Below, piece by piece: positions 1-8,892 of a DNA stretch of 58,229 nt (position 1 is its first letter; the number at the start of each line of letters is the position of its first letter). This stretch comes from Bacteroidetes bacterium ADurb.Bin012 (GTDB taxonomy: Bacteria > Bacteroidota > Bacteroidia > Bacteroidales > TTA-H9). The notes beneath the pieces are model-generated. The model did not search any database and was not told the origin of the DNA. It saw only the letters and a program-made list of their open reading frames with translations. The stretch spans positions 1 to 58,229 of the forward strand of contig MWFC01000008.1 of NCBI GenBank assembly GCA_002071415.1, written 5' to 3'. The position numbers were made by a program, and so were the translations under genes.

Positions 1-363
1 AAGGATATTCATGTTTAAAATAATAAAAAATACTTAATTTTTAGAGGAGTTTGAAAAGAAGTTCTTAATTTTAGATTGAAAAATTATAAAATCGACCAAG
101 AATAACTTCAAAAAGGTAAACTTTCATAAGAAGTTTATATTTTACTGAAAATTTTGATGACTGTATGGACAGACTCTAATTAAGTCTCAAAGATACACAA
201 TATTTTTCAGAATGGATATATCTGGAGAGCATTTTTTCTAAATGTCTTCCTAACTTTGCATAGAATTTAATAAAAACGAGATGGCTAAGCGTTCGGAAAA
301 TTTTTTTAGGATTTGTCAGGAAAGAATAAAAATTTATAACTCTGCAAACTCAAAATTTCGAAA
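1..363. other. AT-rich gene-free left edge
   Basis: No convincing coding sequence is visible in these 363 bases. A short open frame (frame 2) ends with a TAA near base 37 and could be the last residues of a gene lying to the left, but nothing recognisable remains. The stretch is very AT-rich. It holds two promoter-like boxes: TAACTTTG at 251-258 and a better-spaced pair at 312-344 just upstream of wecB. Confidence 0.5.
312..344 (+). promoter_or_regulatory. Putative wecB operon promoter
   Basis: TTTG at 312-315 and TAACTCTG at 337-344 are 21 bases apart, resembling the Bacteroidota -33 (TTTG) and -7 (TAnnTTTG) elements with one mismatch in the -7 box. The box ends 19 bases before the wecB ATG. 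An alternative box, TAACTTTG at 251-258, matches better but has no -33 partner. Confidence 0.45.
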
Positions 364-1461
364 ATGAAAAAAGTACTTTCTGTTGTAGGTGCCAGACCTA
401 ATTTTATAAAAATTGCTCCAATTCATAAGGCTTTTCGAGAAGTTGAATCCATTTGTGAACATAAGATCTGCCATACCGGTCAGCATTACGATACATTGAT
501 GTCGGACATATTCTTTGATGAACTAGATATTCCAACACCTGACTTTTTCCTGAATGCTGGAGGGGGAACTCATGCTAAACAAACAGCTACAATTATGTTG
601 CGTTTTGAAAAAATTCTTCAACAATATCAACCTGATATAGTATTAGTACCCGGCGACGTAAATTCAACAATAGCATGTTCCTTAACCGCAGTGAAACTCG
701 GAATTAAAGTCGGCCACATCGAGGCCGGTTTGAGAAGTTTTGACCGATCGATGCCTGAAGAAATCAATAGAATTGTTACCGATGCCTTAAGCGATTATTT
801 ATTTGTTACCGAAAATTCAGGATTAAGAAATTTGAAATATGAAGGAGCGGCTGACGAAAAGATTTTTTTTGTAGGAAACACCATGATCGATAATTTAATT
901 CAAAATTTAGAAAAAATTAGCAATAAACACTTTTTTTCATCTTTAAACCTCAAGCTTAAAGAATATATTGTTACTACTTTTCATAGACCATCGAATGTGG
1001 ATAGCCCCGACAATTTAAATGAGATGGTGAATTTTTTAAATGAAGTAGCTAAAAAATATGATATAGTTTTCCCGATTCATCCACGAACTTTGAATAATTT
1101 GAAAAAATTTCACCTTTTAAAGAAAATTAATACTAATGTTCATTTAATTGAACCCCTTGGGTATATTAATTTTTTAAGTTTAGTTATCGACTCGAAAGGT
1201 GTGGTAACCGACAGTGGAGGAATACAAGAGGAAACATGTTTCTTAAAAATTCCGTGTATAACCGTAAGAAATTCTACAGAAAGACCCATAACTGTCGAAA
1301 TGGGAACGAATCATCTTGTAGGATCCAATTTCGATGCTGCATTAAATGCCATAGAAGTATTTAATAATTCCTTGCAAAATACAATGATACCGCCTTTATG
1401 GGATGGGAAAACTTCAAAAAGAATAGTGGAAATAATTTTACATCATTTGCAGCCTCAATGA
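364..1461 (+). CDS. wecB: UDP-N-acetylglucosamine 2-epimerase (non-hydrolysing)
   Basis: This 365-residue enzyme interconverts UDP-GlcNAc and UDP-ManNAc in the cytoplasm, supplying ManNAc-type sugars for surface polysaccharide. The N-terminal motif GARPNFIKIAP (residues 9-19), HTGQHYD (37-43), GDVNST with Asp98, EAGLRSFD with Glu120, PEEINR with Glu132/133, TTFHRPSN with His207 and DSGGIQEE (283-290) are the family hallmarks; the acidic residues and the His match catalytic positions known from E. coli WecB. Length is typical. It opens a run of genes joined by tiny overlaps (wecB stop and next start share ATGA at 1458). Third-position AT is very high compared with genes after 3 kb, as is common in transferred polysaccharide loci. 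Function is secure; the exact polysaccharide is unknown. Confidence 0.95.
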   Translation: MKKVLSVVGARPNFIKIAPIHKAFREVESICEHKICHTGQHYDTLMSDIFFDELDIPTPDFFLNAGGGTHAKQTATIMLRFEKILQQYQPDIVLVPGDVNSTIACSLTAVKLGIKVGHIEAGLRSFDRSMPEEINRIVTDALSDYLFVTENSGLRNLKYEGAADEKIFFVGNTMIDNLIQNLEKISNKHFFSSLNLKLKEYIVTTFHRPSNVDSPDNLNEMVNFLNEVAKKYDIVFPIHPRTLNNLKKFHLLKKINTNVHLIEPLGYINFLSLVIDSKGVVTDSGGIQEETCFLKIPCITVRNSTERPITVEMGTNHLVGSNFDAALNAIEVFNNSLQNTMIPPLWDGKTSKRIVEIILHHLQPQ

Positions 1462-2660
1462 AAATTGGTATGCTACTTGACAATGAATTTGTTAGTGACC
1501 CAAGAGTATGGAATGAGGCTTTAATGTTGACTCAAAAGGGACATGAGGTTCATGTAATCTGCCTCAATTTTGGAAAACAAAATAAATATGAATTAAAAAA
1601 TAAAATTCATATACATAGAATTACCATACCACGGAAAATCAAGAATTTATTGTTTATAACTCAACTAATCTTCCCAGGATATAAAATATTTTGGTACTAT
1701 TTTTCTAAGAAAATTATCCAAAAATATAATTTAAGAGTTATTCATGCACATGATCTTTATATGGCTTTGCCAGCTATATTGCTAAAGCAAATGTATAATA
1801 TCAAAATAATTCTTGATTTACATGAAAACTTTCCTGCAGCTGTTAAGGCTTATACATGGGCGCAAAAAAAGCATGTAAAATGGATATTTAAAGCAAGTAG
1901 ATGGGAAAGAATTGAAAATGGCTTACTCCAGAAATCAGATGCAGTTATAGTTTTGTCTAATTATTTTAAAAATACTTTAATAAAGAAATATAATAATTTA
2001 AATTCTGATAAGATTTATGTTTATCCTAATGTCCCGAATATAGCTGAGTTTCATAGCTTTAAAATCGATCCTTATGCCTATGAGTTCATGACAAAAGGTT
2101 TTTGGATGGTTTATTTTGGTGTTGTTGCAATTAGACGAGGGATAACTTACCTTCTTGAAGCTGTCGACAGAATAAGCAATCCAGAAATAAAGCTTTTGAT
2201 TATTGGCCCAATTGATAAGCATGACAGAGAGTTATTCGAACCCAAATTCAGAAAATATGAGAAGGAAGGGAAGATTATTTATTATCCGTGGAAAGATATT
2301 TCTGAACTTCCTTCTTTATTATTTCATGCTAAACTTGGTGTGAGTCCCATTCTTCGAAATCCCCAACATGAATCTGGGGTTGCAAATAAAGTTTTTCAAT
2401 ATATGCTACTTGAAAAAGCCATATTAGTTTCTGATTGTAAGCCTCAGGTTGATATAATAAAAGAATACCATTGTGGTTTATATTATCAGGATAGTAATAT
2501 TGATGATTTGATAGAAAAAATATTATGGTGTTATCGAAATACTGATGCCCTTACTGAAATGGGTCGGAGAGGAAGAAAAGCCGTTATAGAAAAATATAAT
2601 TCGGATGTACAGTTTCAACCTATCATAGAATTTTATAATAATTTAGAAAGCTTTGGATAA
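1458..2660 (+). CDS. GT4-family glycosyltransferase
   Basis: A 400-residue GT-B fold glycosyltransferase that probably adds a sugar from a nucleotide donor to a lipid-linked polysaccharide intermediate at the inner face of the membrane. The N-terminus (MKIGMLLDNEF, then a WNEAL segment) is typical of the family, and the C-terminal donor-binding region contains ESGVANKVFQYMLLEKAI around residues 307-324. I place the start at the ATG overlapping the wecB stop (ATGA), because a longer reading to 1398 would run inside wecB and precedes the conserved first strand. It is the most AT-rich gene here together with wecB. Donor and acceptor cannot be told from sequence. Confidence 0.88.
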   Translation: MKIGMLLDNEFVSDPRVWNEALMLTQKGHEVHVICLNFGKQNKYELKNKIHIHRITIPRKIKNLLFITQLIFPGYKIFWYYFSKKIIQKYNLRVIHAHDLYMALPAILLKQMYNIKIILDLHENFPAAVKAYTWAQKKHVKWIFKASRWERIENGLLQKSDAVIVLSNYFKNTLIKKYNNLNSDKIYVYPNVPNIAEFHSFKIDPYAYEFMTKGFWMVYFGVVAIRRGITYLLEAVDRISNPEIKLLIIGPIDKHDRELFEPKFRKYEKEGKIIYYPWKDISELPSLLFHAKLGVSPILRNPQHESGVANKVFQYMLLEKAILVSDCKPQVDIIKEYHCGLYYQDSNIDDLIEKILWCYRNTDALTEMGRRGRKAVIEKYNSDVQFQPIIEFYNNLESFG

Positions 2661-3426
2661 TAAAATTATTTATGAAAATTATAATTGGGGAAGCCTGGGT
2701 ACAAACAAGCTCGGCCCAAAAATCAAGAAAATCATTGAAAATATCCCTTCTGATGTACAATCAATTATAGATATTGGCTGTGGCAATGGAGTGATTACTA
2801 ACGAACTGGCAAAAAAATACCAAGTTCTCGGAGTTGACCGTAGCAAGTCGGCATTGCAATATGTAACCTCTGAGAAATTGGAGGCTTCGTGCGACAACAT
2901 TCCCCTGCCTTCACAGAACTTCGATATGGTCTTTTCATCCGAATTGCTCGAACATCTTCCCAATGAAATATTCCAAAAAACAATACAAGAATTCAAAAGA
3001 ATATCAAAAAAATATATATATATTACCGTACCCAACCGCGAAAACCCCGATAAATTAATGATTCGCTGCCCTGAATGTAAATATATTTTCAACCGACCCA
3101 ATCACCTCAGATCTTTCAAAAGCGAGGATTTCACGGTTCTTTTCCCCGAATATAAGAAAATAGCCGAATTTACTTTTGGAAAACCCGTGAGATATTATCA
3201 TCCAGCCTTATTGAGGCTCAAACGCAGATGGATTCCTTCCATCTCATGGATTCCTTACTTTTGGATAGATCAAAATAATCGTACGGCTATATGCCCACAA
3301 TGCAATCATAAATTCTATTATTTCTACAAATTTCATCCTTTAGGATTTCTCATCGACGGTATCAACGTGATAATCTCCCCCAAACGACCTTACTGGTTAA
3401 TGGTTTTACTGGAAAAAAACAGTTAG
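2653..3426 (+). CDS. SAM-dependent methyltransferase with two CxxC pairs
   Basis: A 257-residue class I methyltransferase in the polysaccharide operon. The SAM-binding motif I reads IDIGCGNG (residues 39-46), followed by GVDRS (60-64) and an acidic/hydrophobic core to about residue 125. Unusually, two CxxC pairs follow, CPEC at 139-142 and CPQC at 214-217, spaced as if they jointly bind one zinc ion. The start is a TTG overlapping the previous gene by 8 bases; no ATG exists near a plausible N-terminus. Its position between a glycosyltransferase and a flippase suggests it methylates a sugar or lipid-linked intermediate, but the zinc-like module could also indicate a different substrate. Target unknown. 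Confidence 0.82.
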   Translation: MDNKIIYENYNWGSLGTNKLGPKIKKIIENIPSDVQSIIDIGCGNGVITNELAKKYQVLGVDRSKSALQYVTSEKLEASCDNIPLPSQNFDMVFSSELLEHLPNEIFQKTIQEFKRISKKYIYITVPNRENPDKLMIRCPECKYIFNRPNHLRSFKSEDFTVLFPEYKKIAEFTFGKPVRYYHPALLRLKRRWIPSISWIPYFWIDQNNRTAICPQCNHKFYYFYKFHPLGFLIDGINVIISPKRPYWLMVLLEKNS

Positions 3427-4908
3427 ATGTTCGACAAATTTAGATTATCGGTAAAACAGGTCTTTATCTATAGTCTTGGAAATATATTTTCCAAACTGGT
3501 AGGCTTTGTTTTACTGCCACTTTATTCGCAACATATTTCCATTAGCGATTATTCTTCCCTCATCTTGATAGAACCAATTTGGCAGCTTCTTTCGGCTGTT
3601 CTGTCGTTTAGCCTTCCCACGGCATTATTAAGATGGTTAGCTCCTGAGAAGGATCCTAAACGGCAAGGAAGTATGGTTTTTACAACATTGATGGCTTTGG
3701 TGTTTATATTGCTGGCATTCAACTTATTAGCTTTCCCTTTCAATGCATGGTTAAATCATCGTGGAGTTTATGGCGATTCTCAGTTTAAATTATATCTGGA
3801 TATTTCGTTCTTACTGGTCACCTTCGATGTACTTAATTTATTGGTTCTTAGTTTATTGAGATTTCACGAGAAACCTTGGCAGTATATCATTCTTAATACT
3901 CTTAAACTCACCGTAAATTTAGGATTGAATGTTTATTTCATTGTAGGCCGGGGAATGGGGGTAGAAGCCATTTTGTTGAGTCAGCTCATAGCCAGTTTTC
4001 TTTTGAATGTTTTTTCATTCCCGTTTCTTTTAAAACACCTTGTACCAAAGTTTGAATCAGGTCCTTTAAAAGAGATGTTGAGATATGGCTTCCCATTGAT
4101 ATTTACAAGCATTTCGGCCATCATACTTTCTCTTGGCGACCGCTATGTGGTACAACATTTCCTCACTCGAAGCGATACAGGGGTTTATGGAATAGGTTAC
4201 AAGTTTGGAGGGGTTATCAACATGTTCATCATTCAATCGTTTCAGTTGGGTTTTTTGCCTATTGCCTACAAAATGCTTGAAGATGCAGAAGCAAAAAGAT
4301 TCTTCTCTCGTATTTTTACTTATTATTTTGGAATATTGATGATTTCGGCATTTGCTCTTTCCATTTTTTCGCATGAAATAGTAGCCATATTTACGCTGGG
4401 CAATGTAGATTATATGAGAGCATATGTAGTTATTCCACTCATTAGTTTTGGATTTGTACTCAAGGGTGCACAAACTTACTTCTCTTTTGGTTTGCATTAT
4501 GTAAAAAAAACAAAGTTTAACGCATGGATTGTAATGCTTTGTGCAATTTTTAGCATTGGAATGAATATTTTACTGGTTCCTAAAATGGGTATTTATGGAG
4601 CAGCACTCATCATGCTTGTTTCCAATGGATTGTTAGCTATTTTCTTCTATTTTTTTTCGCAGAAGTTTTATTATATCCATTTCGAAGGGATTCGTTTGGC
4701 AAAGGTACTCATCACCGGATTAAGCTTATTTGCCATTGGTTATTTTGTACCGGTTGGGAATCTTTTAGCGAGCATACTCTTTAAATTATTGTTGTTAATT
4801 GCTTTCCCTTTGATTTTATATTTGTTGAAATTTTTTAATGTAGATGAGATAAATCGTTTACGGCAAATTTTTCGCAGTCTCTATATCAAGAAATCGTTCA
4901 AAGAATGA
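3427..4908 (+). CDS. Polysaccharide flippase (Wzx/MATE-like)
   Basis: A 493-residue integral membrane protein with roughly 12-14 hydrophobic segments spread over its whole length, of the oligosaccharidyl-lipid flippase type within the MVF/MOP superfamily. It would move a lipid-linked repeat unit across the inner membrane. The N-terminus (VFIYSLGNIFSKLVGFVLLP) matches the first helix typical of this family. The ATG directly follows the methyltransferase stop codon with no gap, and its own stop overlaps the gpsA start (ATGA at 4905), so the operon is translationally coupled. Assignment to flippase is by family and context; the transported glycan is unknown. Confidence 0.88.
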   Translation: MFDKFRLSVKQVFIYSLGNIFSKLVGFVLLPLYSQHISISDYSSLILIEPIWQLLSAVLSFSLPTALLRWLAPEKDPKRQGSMVFTTLMALVFILLAFNLLAFPFNAWLNHRGVYGDSQFKLYLDISFLLVTFDVLNLLVLSLLRFHEKPWQYIILNTLKLTVNLGLNVYFIVGRGMGVEAILLSQLIASFLLNVFSFPFLLKHLVPKFESGPLKEMLRYGFPLIFTSISAIILSLGDRYVVQHFLTRSDTGVYGIGYKFGGVINMFIIQSFQLGFLPIAYKMLEDAEAKRFFSRIFTYYFGILMISAFALSIFSHEIVAIFTLGNVDYMRAYVVIPLISFGFVLKGAQTYFSFGLHYVKKTKFNAWIVMLCAIFSIGMNILLVPKMGIYGAALIMLVSNGLLAIFFYFFSQKFYYIHFEGIRLAKVLITGLSLFAIGYFVPVGNLLASILFKLLLLIAFPLILYLLKFFNVDEINRLRQIFRSLYIKKSFKE

Positions 4909-5897
4909 ATACAGAAAATACGATGAAATTCAGGAAAATAGTCATAGTGGGCTCGGGTTCTATTGGAACTGCTATGGCTCAAGCACTTGCCAGCAATGAC
5001 GAGTTGGATACAACTATTCTTTCCATTGAACCCGAGGTAATTGATGAAATAAACCATTTCCATAGAAATTCGAAATATTTCCCTGGTTTTAGGTTGGCCA
5101 GTGAAGTGAAAGCCACCGCAGATAAATCTGTGCTAAGAGAAGCCGATCTGTTGTTTTTAGCTCTGCCATCGGTTGCCGTAATCCCATATATTCGTGAAAA
5201 TTCTTCTCTTTTGCCTCCTCATGTTGTACTAATAAATCTTGCTAAGGGATTCGATCAAGGAGGGCAAACCATTTCGGAAGGATTGATCAAGGAGTTTCCA
5301 TTCCGAGCAGGAGCTATGAAAGGTCCTTCTTTCGCAAAAGAAATGATTAATGGAAGTCCTACAGCTTTCACCGTGGGATGCCATGATAATACATTGAGGC
5401 CTCTTTTTGAGGAACTCTTTGCCAATACTCAGGTATATCTCGATTTTTCGAAAGACATCAAAGGGGTCGAACTATTGAGTATCTTGAAAAATATCTATGC
5501 CATAGCCGTGGGCATAATGGATGCCCAGTTCAATACGGCCAATATGCGCTTCTTGTTTCTCACTCGTGCCTTCAACGAAATGCGTTCCATTCATATCTTG
5601 TTTGGAGGGAAGAAAACTACCATGTTCAAGTATTGCGGTTTTGGCGATTTTGGGCTTACCGCATTGAACGACCTTTCACGAAACCGTACACTGGGTCTGC
5701 TTATCGGGAAAGGTTATTTTACCGAACAGATTTCCGAGAAGGTACTGCTCGAAGGTAAAATGGCCGTTAATATATTTTGCGGTCAGATTATTCATTCCAA
5801 GCATTTGAATACTTTTCCGATTATGTCAGGGCTTTATCATATCTTTAGCAACCAAGCCGAAGTTCCTGAATTTGTTGAGCAGATGTTAAAAAAATAA
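4905..5897 (+). CDS. gpsA: NAD(P)H-dependent glycerol-3-phosphate dehydrogenase
   Basis: A 330-residue cytoplasmic enzyme reducing dihydroxyacetone phosphate to sn-glycerol 3-phosphate for phospholipid synthesis. The dinucleotide-binding loop GSGSIG is at 16-21, NLAKG with Lys114 and GPSFAKE at 140-146 line the active site, Lys195 in SILKNIYA corresponds to the catalytic lysine, and FGDFGLT plus DLSRNR (about 246-261) form the C-terminal signature. An ATG at 4923 is an alternative start that removes six residues. It overlaps the flippase gene by 4 bases, an uncommon partner for gpsA; it may simply be the last member of this transcription unit. Confidence 0.93.
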   Translation: MNTENTMKFRKIVIVGSGSIGTAMAQALASNDELDTTILSIEPEVIDEINHFHRNSKYFPGFRLASEVKATADKSVLREADLLFLALPSVAVIPYIRENSSLLPPHVVLINLAKGFDQGGQTISEGLIKEFPFRAGAMKGPSFAKEMINGSPTAFTVGCHDNTLRPLFEELFANTQVYLDFSKDIKGVELLSILKNIYAIAVGIMDAQFNTANMRFLFLTRAFNEMRSIHILFGGKKTTMFKYCGFGDFGLTALNDLSRNRTLGLLIGKGYFTEQISEKVLLEGKMAVNIFCGQIIHSKHLNTFPIMSGLYHIFSNQAEVPEFVEQMLKK

Positions 5898-6192
5898 ATG
5901 CAATAACAGTGTTAAGTATCCTCTCTAAGGGCTTATTGAATTGGAATATGCCTTTCAATACAATGTATTTTTCGGTTAATCTATATCGCTCGAATTATGC
6001 AGATTAAGCACATTAAAAGTAACCGATTCAAGATTATGTTCAAAATATAAATGGTGCAGAAATGACTGTTTTTTTAGAACTTTGACCCCCTTACATAAAA
6101 ATGAAAAATTCTCATCGTTGATACGGCATAAACCTTAAAATACTCGTATTCGGCCTCATTTAGTTTTGTTTTACTCTATATACCATAAAGAT
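5898..6192. other. Intergenic region between gpsA and pyk
   Basis: No gene is visible in these 295 bases. An imperfect inverted repeat (TATTGAA and TTCAATA arms, about 5933-5964) lies just after gpsA without a T-run, so it is at best a weak terminator. A TAnnTTTG box for pyk lies at 6161-6168. Confidence 0.4.
6161..6168 (+). promoter_or_regulatory. Putative pyk -7 box
   Basis: TAGTTTTG matches the Bacteroidota -7 consensus TAnnTTTG and ends 24 bases before the pyk ATG at 6193. No TTTG is found at the expected -33 distance. The box overlaps an upstream in-frame TTG, which argues against that TTG as the start. Confidence 0.45.
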
Positions 6193-7617
6193 ATGCGCAC
6201 AAAGATAGTCGCTACCTTAGGTCCTGCGTCTTTCGACAAGTCGGTAATCGAAAGGATGACCAAAGCGGGTGTAAATGTTTTCAGGTTGAATTTCTCGCAT
6301 GGCGATCATAACATACTTCGCCAGATAATTCATTATATACGAGAATTAGGACCTGCTTATCATCATCGTTTGGCCATTTTAGGCGATTTACAAGGTCCAA
6401 AGATCCGTATAGGAGAAGTAGAAAATAATGCCATCAACCTTCGGCAAGGTCAAGAAATTCAGCTTGGAGGCGGCTCGGGTTTGTCTAAAGAAGATATTCT
6501 TTGGATAAACTATCCAGCACTGACTGAAGACGTTAAACCTGGCGATCAGGTATTACTCGACGATGGCAAGCTTAGTCTGATAGTAAAAGAAAAACTTCCT
6601 TCGGGGTTTTTACGGGCAGAGGTATTAGTGGGTGGCATTCTAACAGCTCGTAAAGGAGTGAATTTACCCGACAGCCATTTAACTCTTTCGGCACTGAGCG
6701 AAAAAGATTTGACAGATTTGCGATTTGCCTATCAAAATCAACTCGATTGGATTGCCTTGTCGTTTGTGAGAAGTTCGGAAGATATTTTAAAATTGAGAGA
6801 AAATATTCAGTTTTTAGGTCGCAACTGGAATCCAGGAATCATTGCCAAGATAGAGAAACCCGAGGCCTTAAAAAATTTCGATTCCATCATAGAAGTTAGC
6901 GATGCTTTAATGGTTGCTCGGGGTGATTTAGGCGTAGAACTTCCTTACGAACAGGTTCCTGCAGTACAAAAATTGGTCATCCACAAATCCATAGCACAAT
7001 CGAAGCCTGTGATTGTGGCTACACAAATGCTGGAGGGGATGATCAACAACACAAGGCCTACCCGCGCCGAAATCAATGATGTGGCCAATTCGGTAATGGA
7101 TGGAGCCGATGCTCTTATGCTCAGTGCCGAAACTTCGATGGGACAATATCCCGTCGAAGCCGTCGAAGCTATGCGGCGAATCATCGATGAAACAGAAAAA
7201 ATTGGAGAAATCCACAACCGCAAACCCGAAAACTCATTTACAAATCCATCCCGCTTGATTTCCGACGCTGTAATCGAGGCTGCTATACATTTGAGTGAAA
7301 AAACTGAAGCAAAGGCCATTCTCACCTATACACTTACGGGTTATACTGCCTTGCGACTCGCAAGCTACCGCCCGAAAGCACAAATATTTATCTTCGCCCG
7401 AAGCCCCCGACTCATCCGCCGCCTTTCGCTCGTTTGGGGCATTACGGGTTTCGTACAGCAAAACCTCCATTATACCGACGACAACCTCGACCTCATGGTG
7501 CAGATATTGCTTCAAAACAATGCCGTTAACCCCGACGATATCCTCGTGAAGATTACCGGATTCCCCATGAAAGAAAGAGCCACGTCGAATATGGTGGTGG
7601 TTACCAGAGTGAAATAA
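6193..7617 (+). CDS. pyk: Pyruvate kinase
   Basis: Converts phosphoenolpyruvate and ADP to pyruvate and ATP in the last step of glycolysis. The 474-residue protein starts MRTKIVATLGPAS and contains the substrate arginine (Arg31 in NVFRLNFSHG), GDLQGPKIR, the signature IAKIEKPE with Lys219 and Glu221, RGDLGVELP (243-251) and ATQMLE with Thr277, followed by the long AEINDVANSVMDGADALMLS segment. The C-terminal domain is present and the length is that of the usual bacterial enzyme. A TTG nine codons upstream is rejected because it lies in the promoter box and before the conserved N-terminus. Monocistronic, in the same direction as the flanking operons. Confidence 0.96.
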   Translation: MRTKIVATLGPASFDKSVIERMTKAGVNVFRLNFSHGDHNILRQIIHYIRELGPAYHHRLAILGDLQGPKIRIGEVENNAINLRQGQEIQLGGGSGLSKEDILWINYPALTEDVKPGDQVLLDDGKLSLIVKEKLPSGFLRAEVLVGGILTARKGVNLPDSHLTLSALSEKDLTDLRFAYQNQLDWIALSFVRSSEDILKLRENIQFLGRNWNPGIIAKIEKPEALKNFDSIIEVSDALMVARGDLGVELPYEQVPAVQKLVIHKSIAQSKPVIVATQMLEGMINNTRPTRAEINDVANSVMDGADALMLSAETSMGQYPVEAVEAMRRIIDETEKIGEIHNRKPENSFTNPSRLISDAVIEAAIHLSEKTEAKAILTYTLTGYTALRLASYRPKAQIFIFARSPRLIRRLSLVWGITGFVQQNLHYTDDNLDLMVQILLQNNAVNPDDILVKITGFPMKERATSNMVVVTRVK

Positions 7618-7776
7618 CAGATTCCTTGAAATTGAAATTCAATGGTTAAATCTACTGAAAAGCTGAATTCATGCATATTCCATTGGCTATGATAGCATGA
7701 TAATAAAAAAAGTATTATCCTTGCACCTACATTCTTATGAGGAAGAAAACTCGATATTTATTTGATTATCAAAGAA

Positions 7777-8865
7777 ATGATTAAAAAGCTCTTCTTTTTT
7801 ATCTTTGCTATTTTCTTTCCCTTTACATTGGTAAAAGCAGAGAATTCACCCGTAAAAGCCGCTGAGTTCAAACCGGGTGAAATGATTATCGAGCATATCA
7901 CCGATGCGCACGAATGGCATATTTTAAGTATAGGGAATACCCATATAAGCATCCCTTTGCCAATTATATTATGGCATGAAGGCAAATTGCACATTTTTTG
8001 TTACTCGAAATTTCACCATGGCCAATCCGATTACGGAGGTTTCAGATATATGACCGACGGGGCTTACAAGAATAAAATCATTTATGTGGGGAACAATAGC
8101 CTAGGTAATGAAAATAAAAGTCCAACTATTCCACTCGATTTTTCCATTACCAAGAATGTGGCTTCATTATTTTTAAGTGTCATAGCATTGATAATCATTT
8201 TTTTGACAGTTGCGAGGGCATACAAACGAAATGAAAAGCATGCACCTAAGGGGCTACAATCACTCCTCGAACCCATTATAATTTTTGTACGCGACGATAT
8301 TGCAAAATCATCGCTGGGTGAAAAACATTACGAAAGATTTACGCCTTATCTACTTACCGTATTTTTCTTCATTTTTTTCAATAACCTTTTGGGCATTGTT
8401 CCATTCTTTCCCGGCGGTGCCAATGTAACAGGAAATATTACGGTAACGATGATGCTGGCCTTATTTACCTTTCTCATTACCAACTTGAGTGGCAATCGCC
8501 ATTATTGGCAAGATATTTTCAACACTCCCGGCATTCCCTGGTGGCTGAAAATACCAATTCCTATTTTGCCTCTGATCGAATTCCTTGGCTTATTCACAAA
8601 ACCTTTTGTATTGATGGTTCGTTTGTTTGCCAATATGACGGCAGGACATATCATTGTTCTGGGTTTCATGAGTCTGATCTTCGTCTTTGGCAACATAAAT
8701 CCCGCCTTCGGTTACGGAATAAGCCTGATATCAATTCTAATGTCAATATTTATCAGCCTCCTCGAAATCCTGGTTTCTTTTTTACAAGCTTTCGTGTTTA
8801 CTTTATTATCAGCATTATACTTTGGTATGGCAACAGAAGAAATTGAAAATTCTAATCATAAATAA
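7777..8865 (+). CDS. atpB: F1Fo ATP synthase subunit a
   Basis: Membrane subunit forming the proton half-channels next to the c-ring. This 362-residue form is longer than the E. coli protein because it has an N-terminal signal-like segment (MIKKLFFFIFAIFFP) and about 110 residues of presumed periplasmic sequence before the first conserved helix, as known for Bacteroidota. The essential arginine lies in MVRLFANMTAGH (Arg282) and the partner Gln in FLQAFVF (Gln337). I chose the ATG at 7777, since the TTG five codons earlier adds nothing conserved. It begins an operon in the order a-c-b-delta-alpha-gamma. No atpI is present upstream. Confidence 0.95.
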   Translation: MIKKLFFFIFAIFFPFTLVKAENSPVKAAEFKPGEMIIEHITDAHEWHILSIGNTHISIPLPIILWHEGKLHIFCYSKFHHGQSDYGGFRYMTDGAYKNKIIYVGNNSLGNENKSPTIPLDFSITKNVASLFLSVIALIIIFLTVARAYKRNEKHAPKGLQSLLEPIIIFVRDDIAKSSLGEKHYERFTPYLLTVFFFIFFNNLLGIVPFFPGGANVTGNITVTMMLALFTFLITNLSGNRHYWQDIFNTPGIPWWLKIPIPILPLIEFLGLFTKPFVLMVRLFANMTAGHIIVLGFMSLIFVFGNINPAFGYGISLISILMSIFISLLEILVSFLQAFVFTLLSALYFGMATEEIENSNHK

Positions 8866-8892
8866 CATTCATCTTCTTAAAACAATACAATT

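Noticed and set aside
1398..1457. 20-residue N-terminal extension of the GT4 gene
   Set aside because: It lies entirely inside wecB and precedes the conserved MKIGMLLDN start; the ATGA overlap is the better start.
2679..3101. 140-codon minus-strand frame inside the methyltransferase
   Set aside because: The plus strand shows a complete SAM-binding motif; the minus frame has no recognisable domain.
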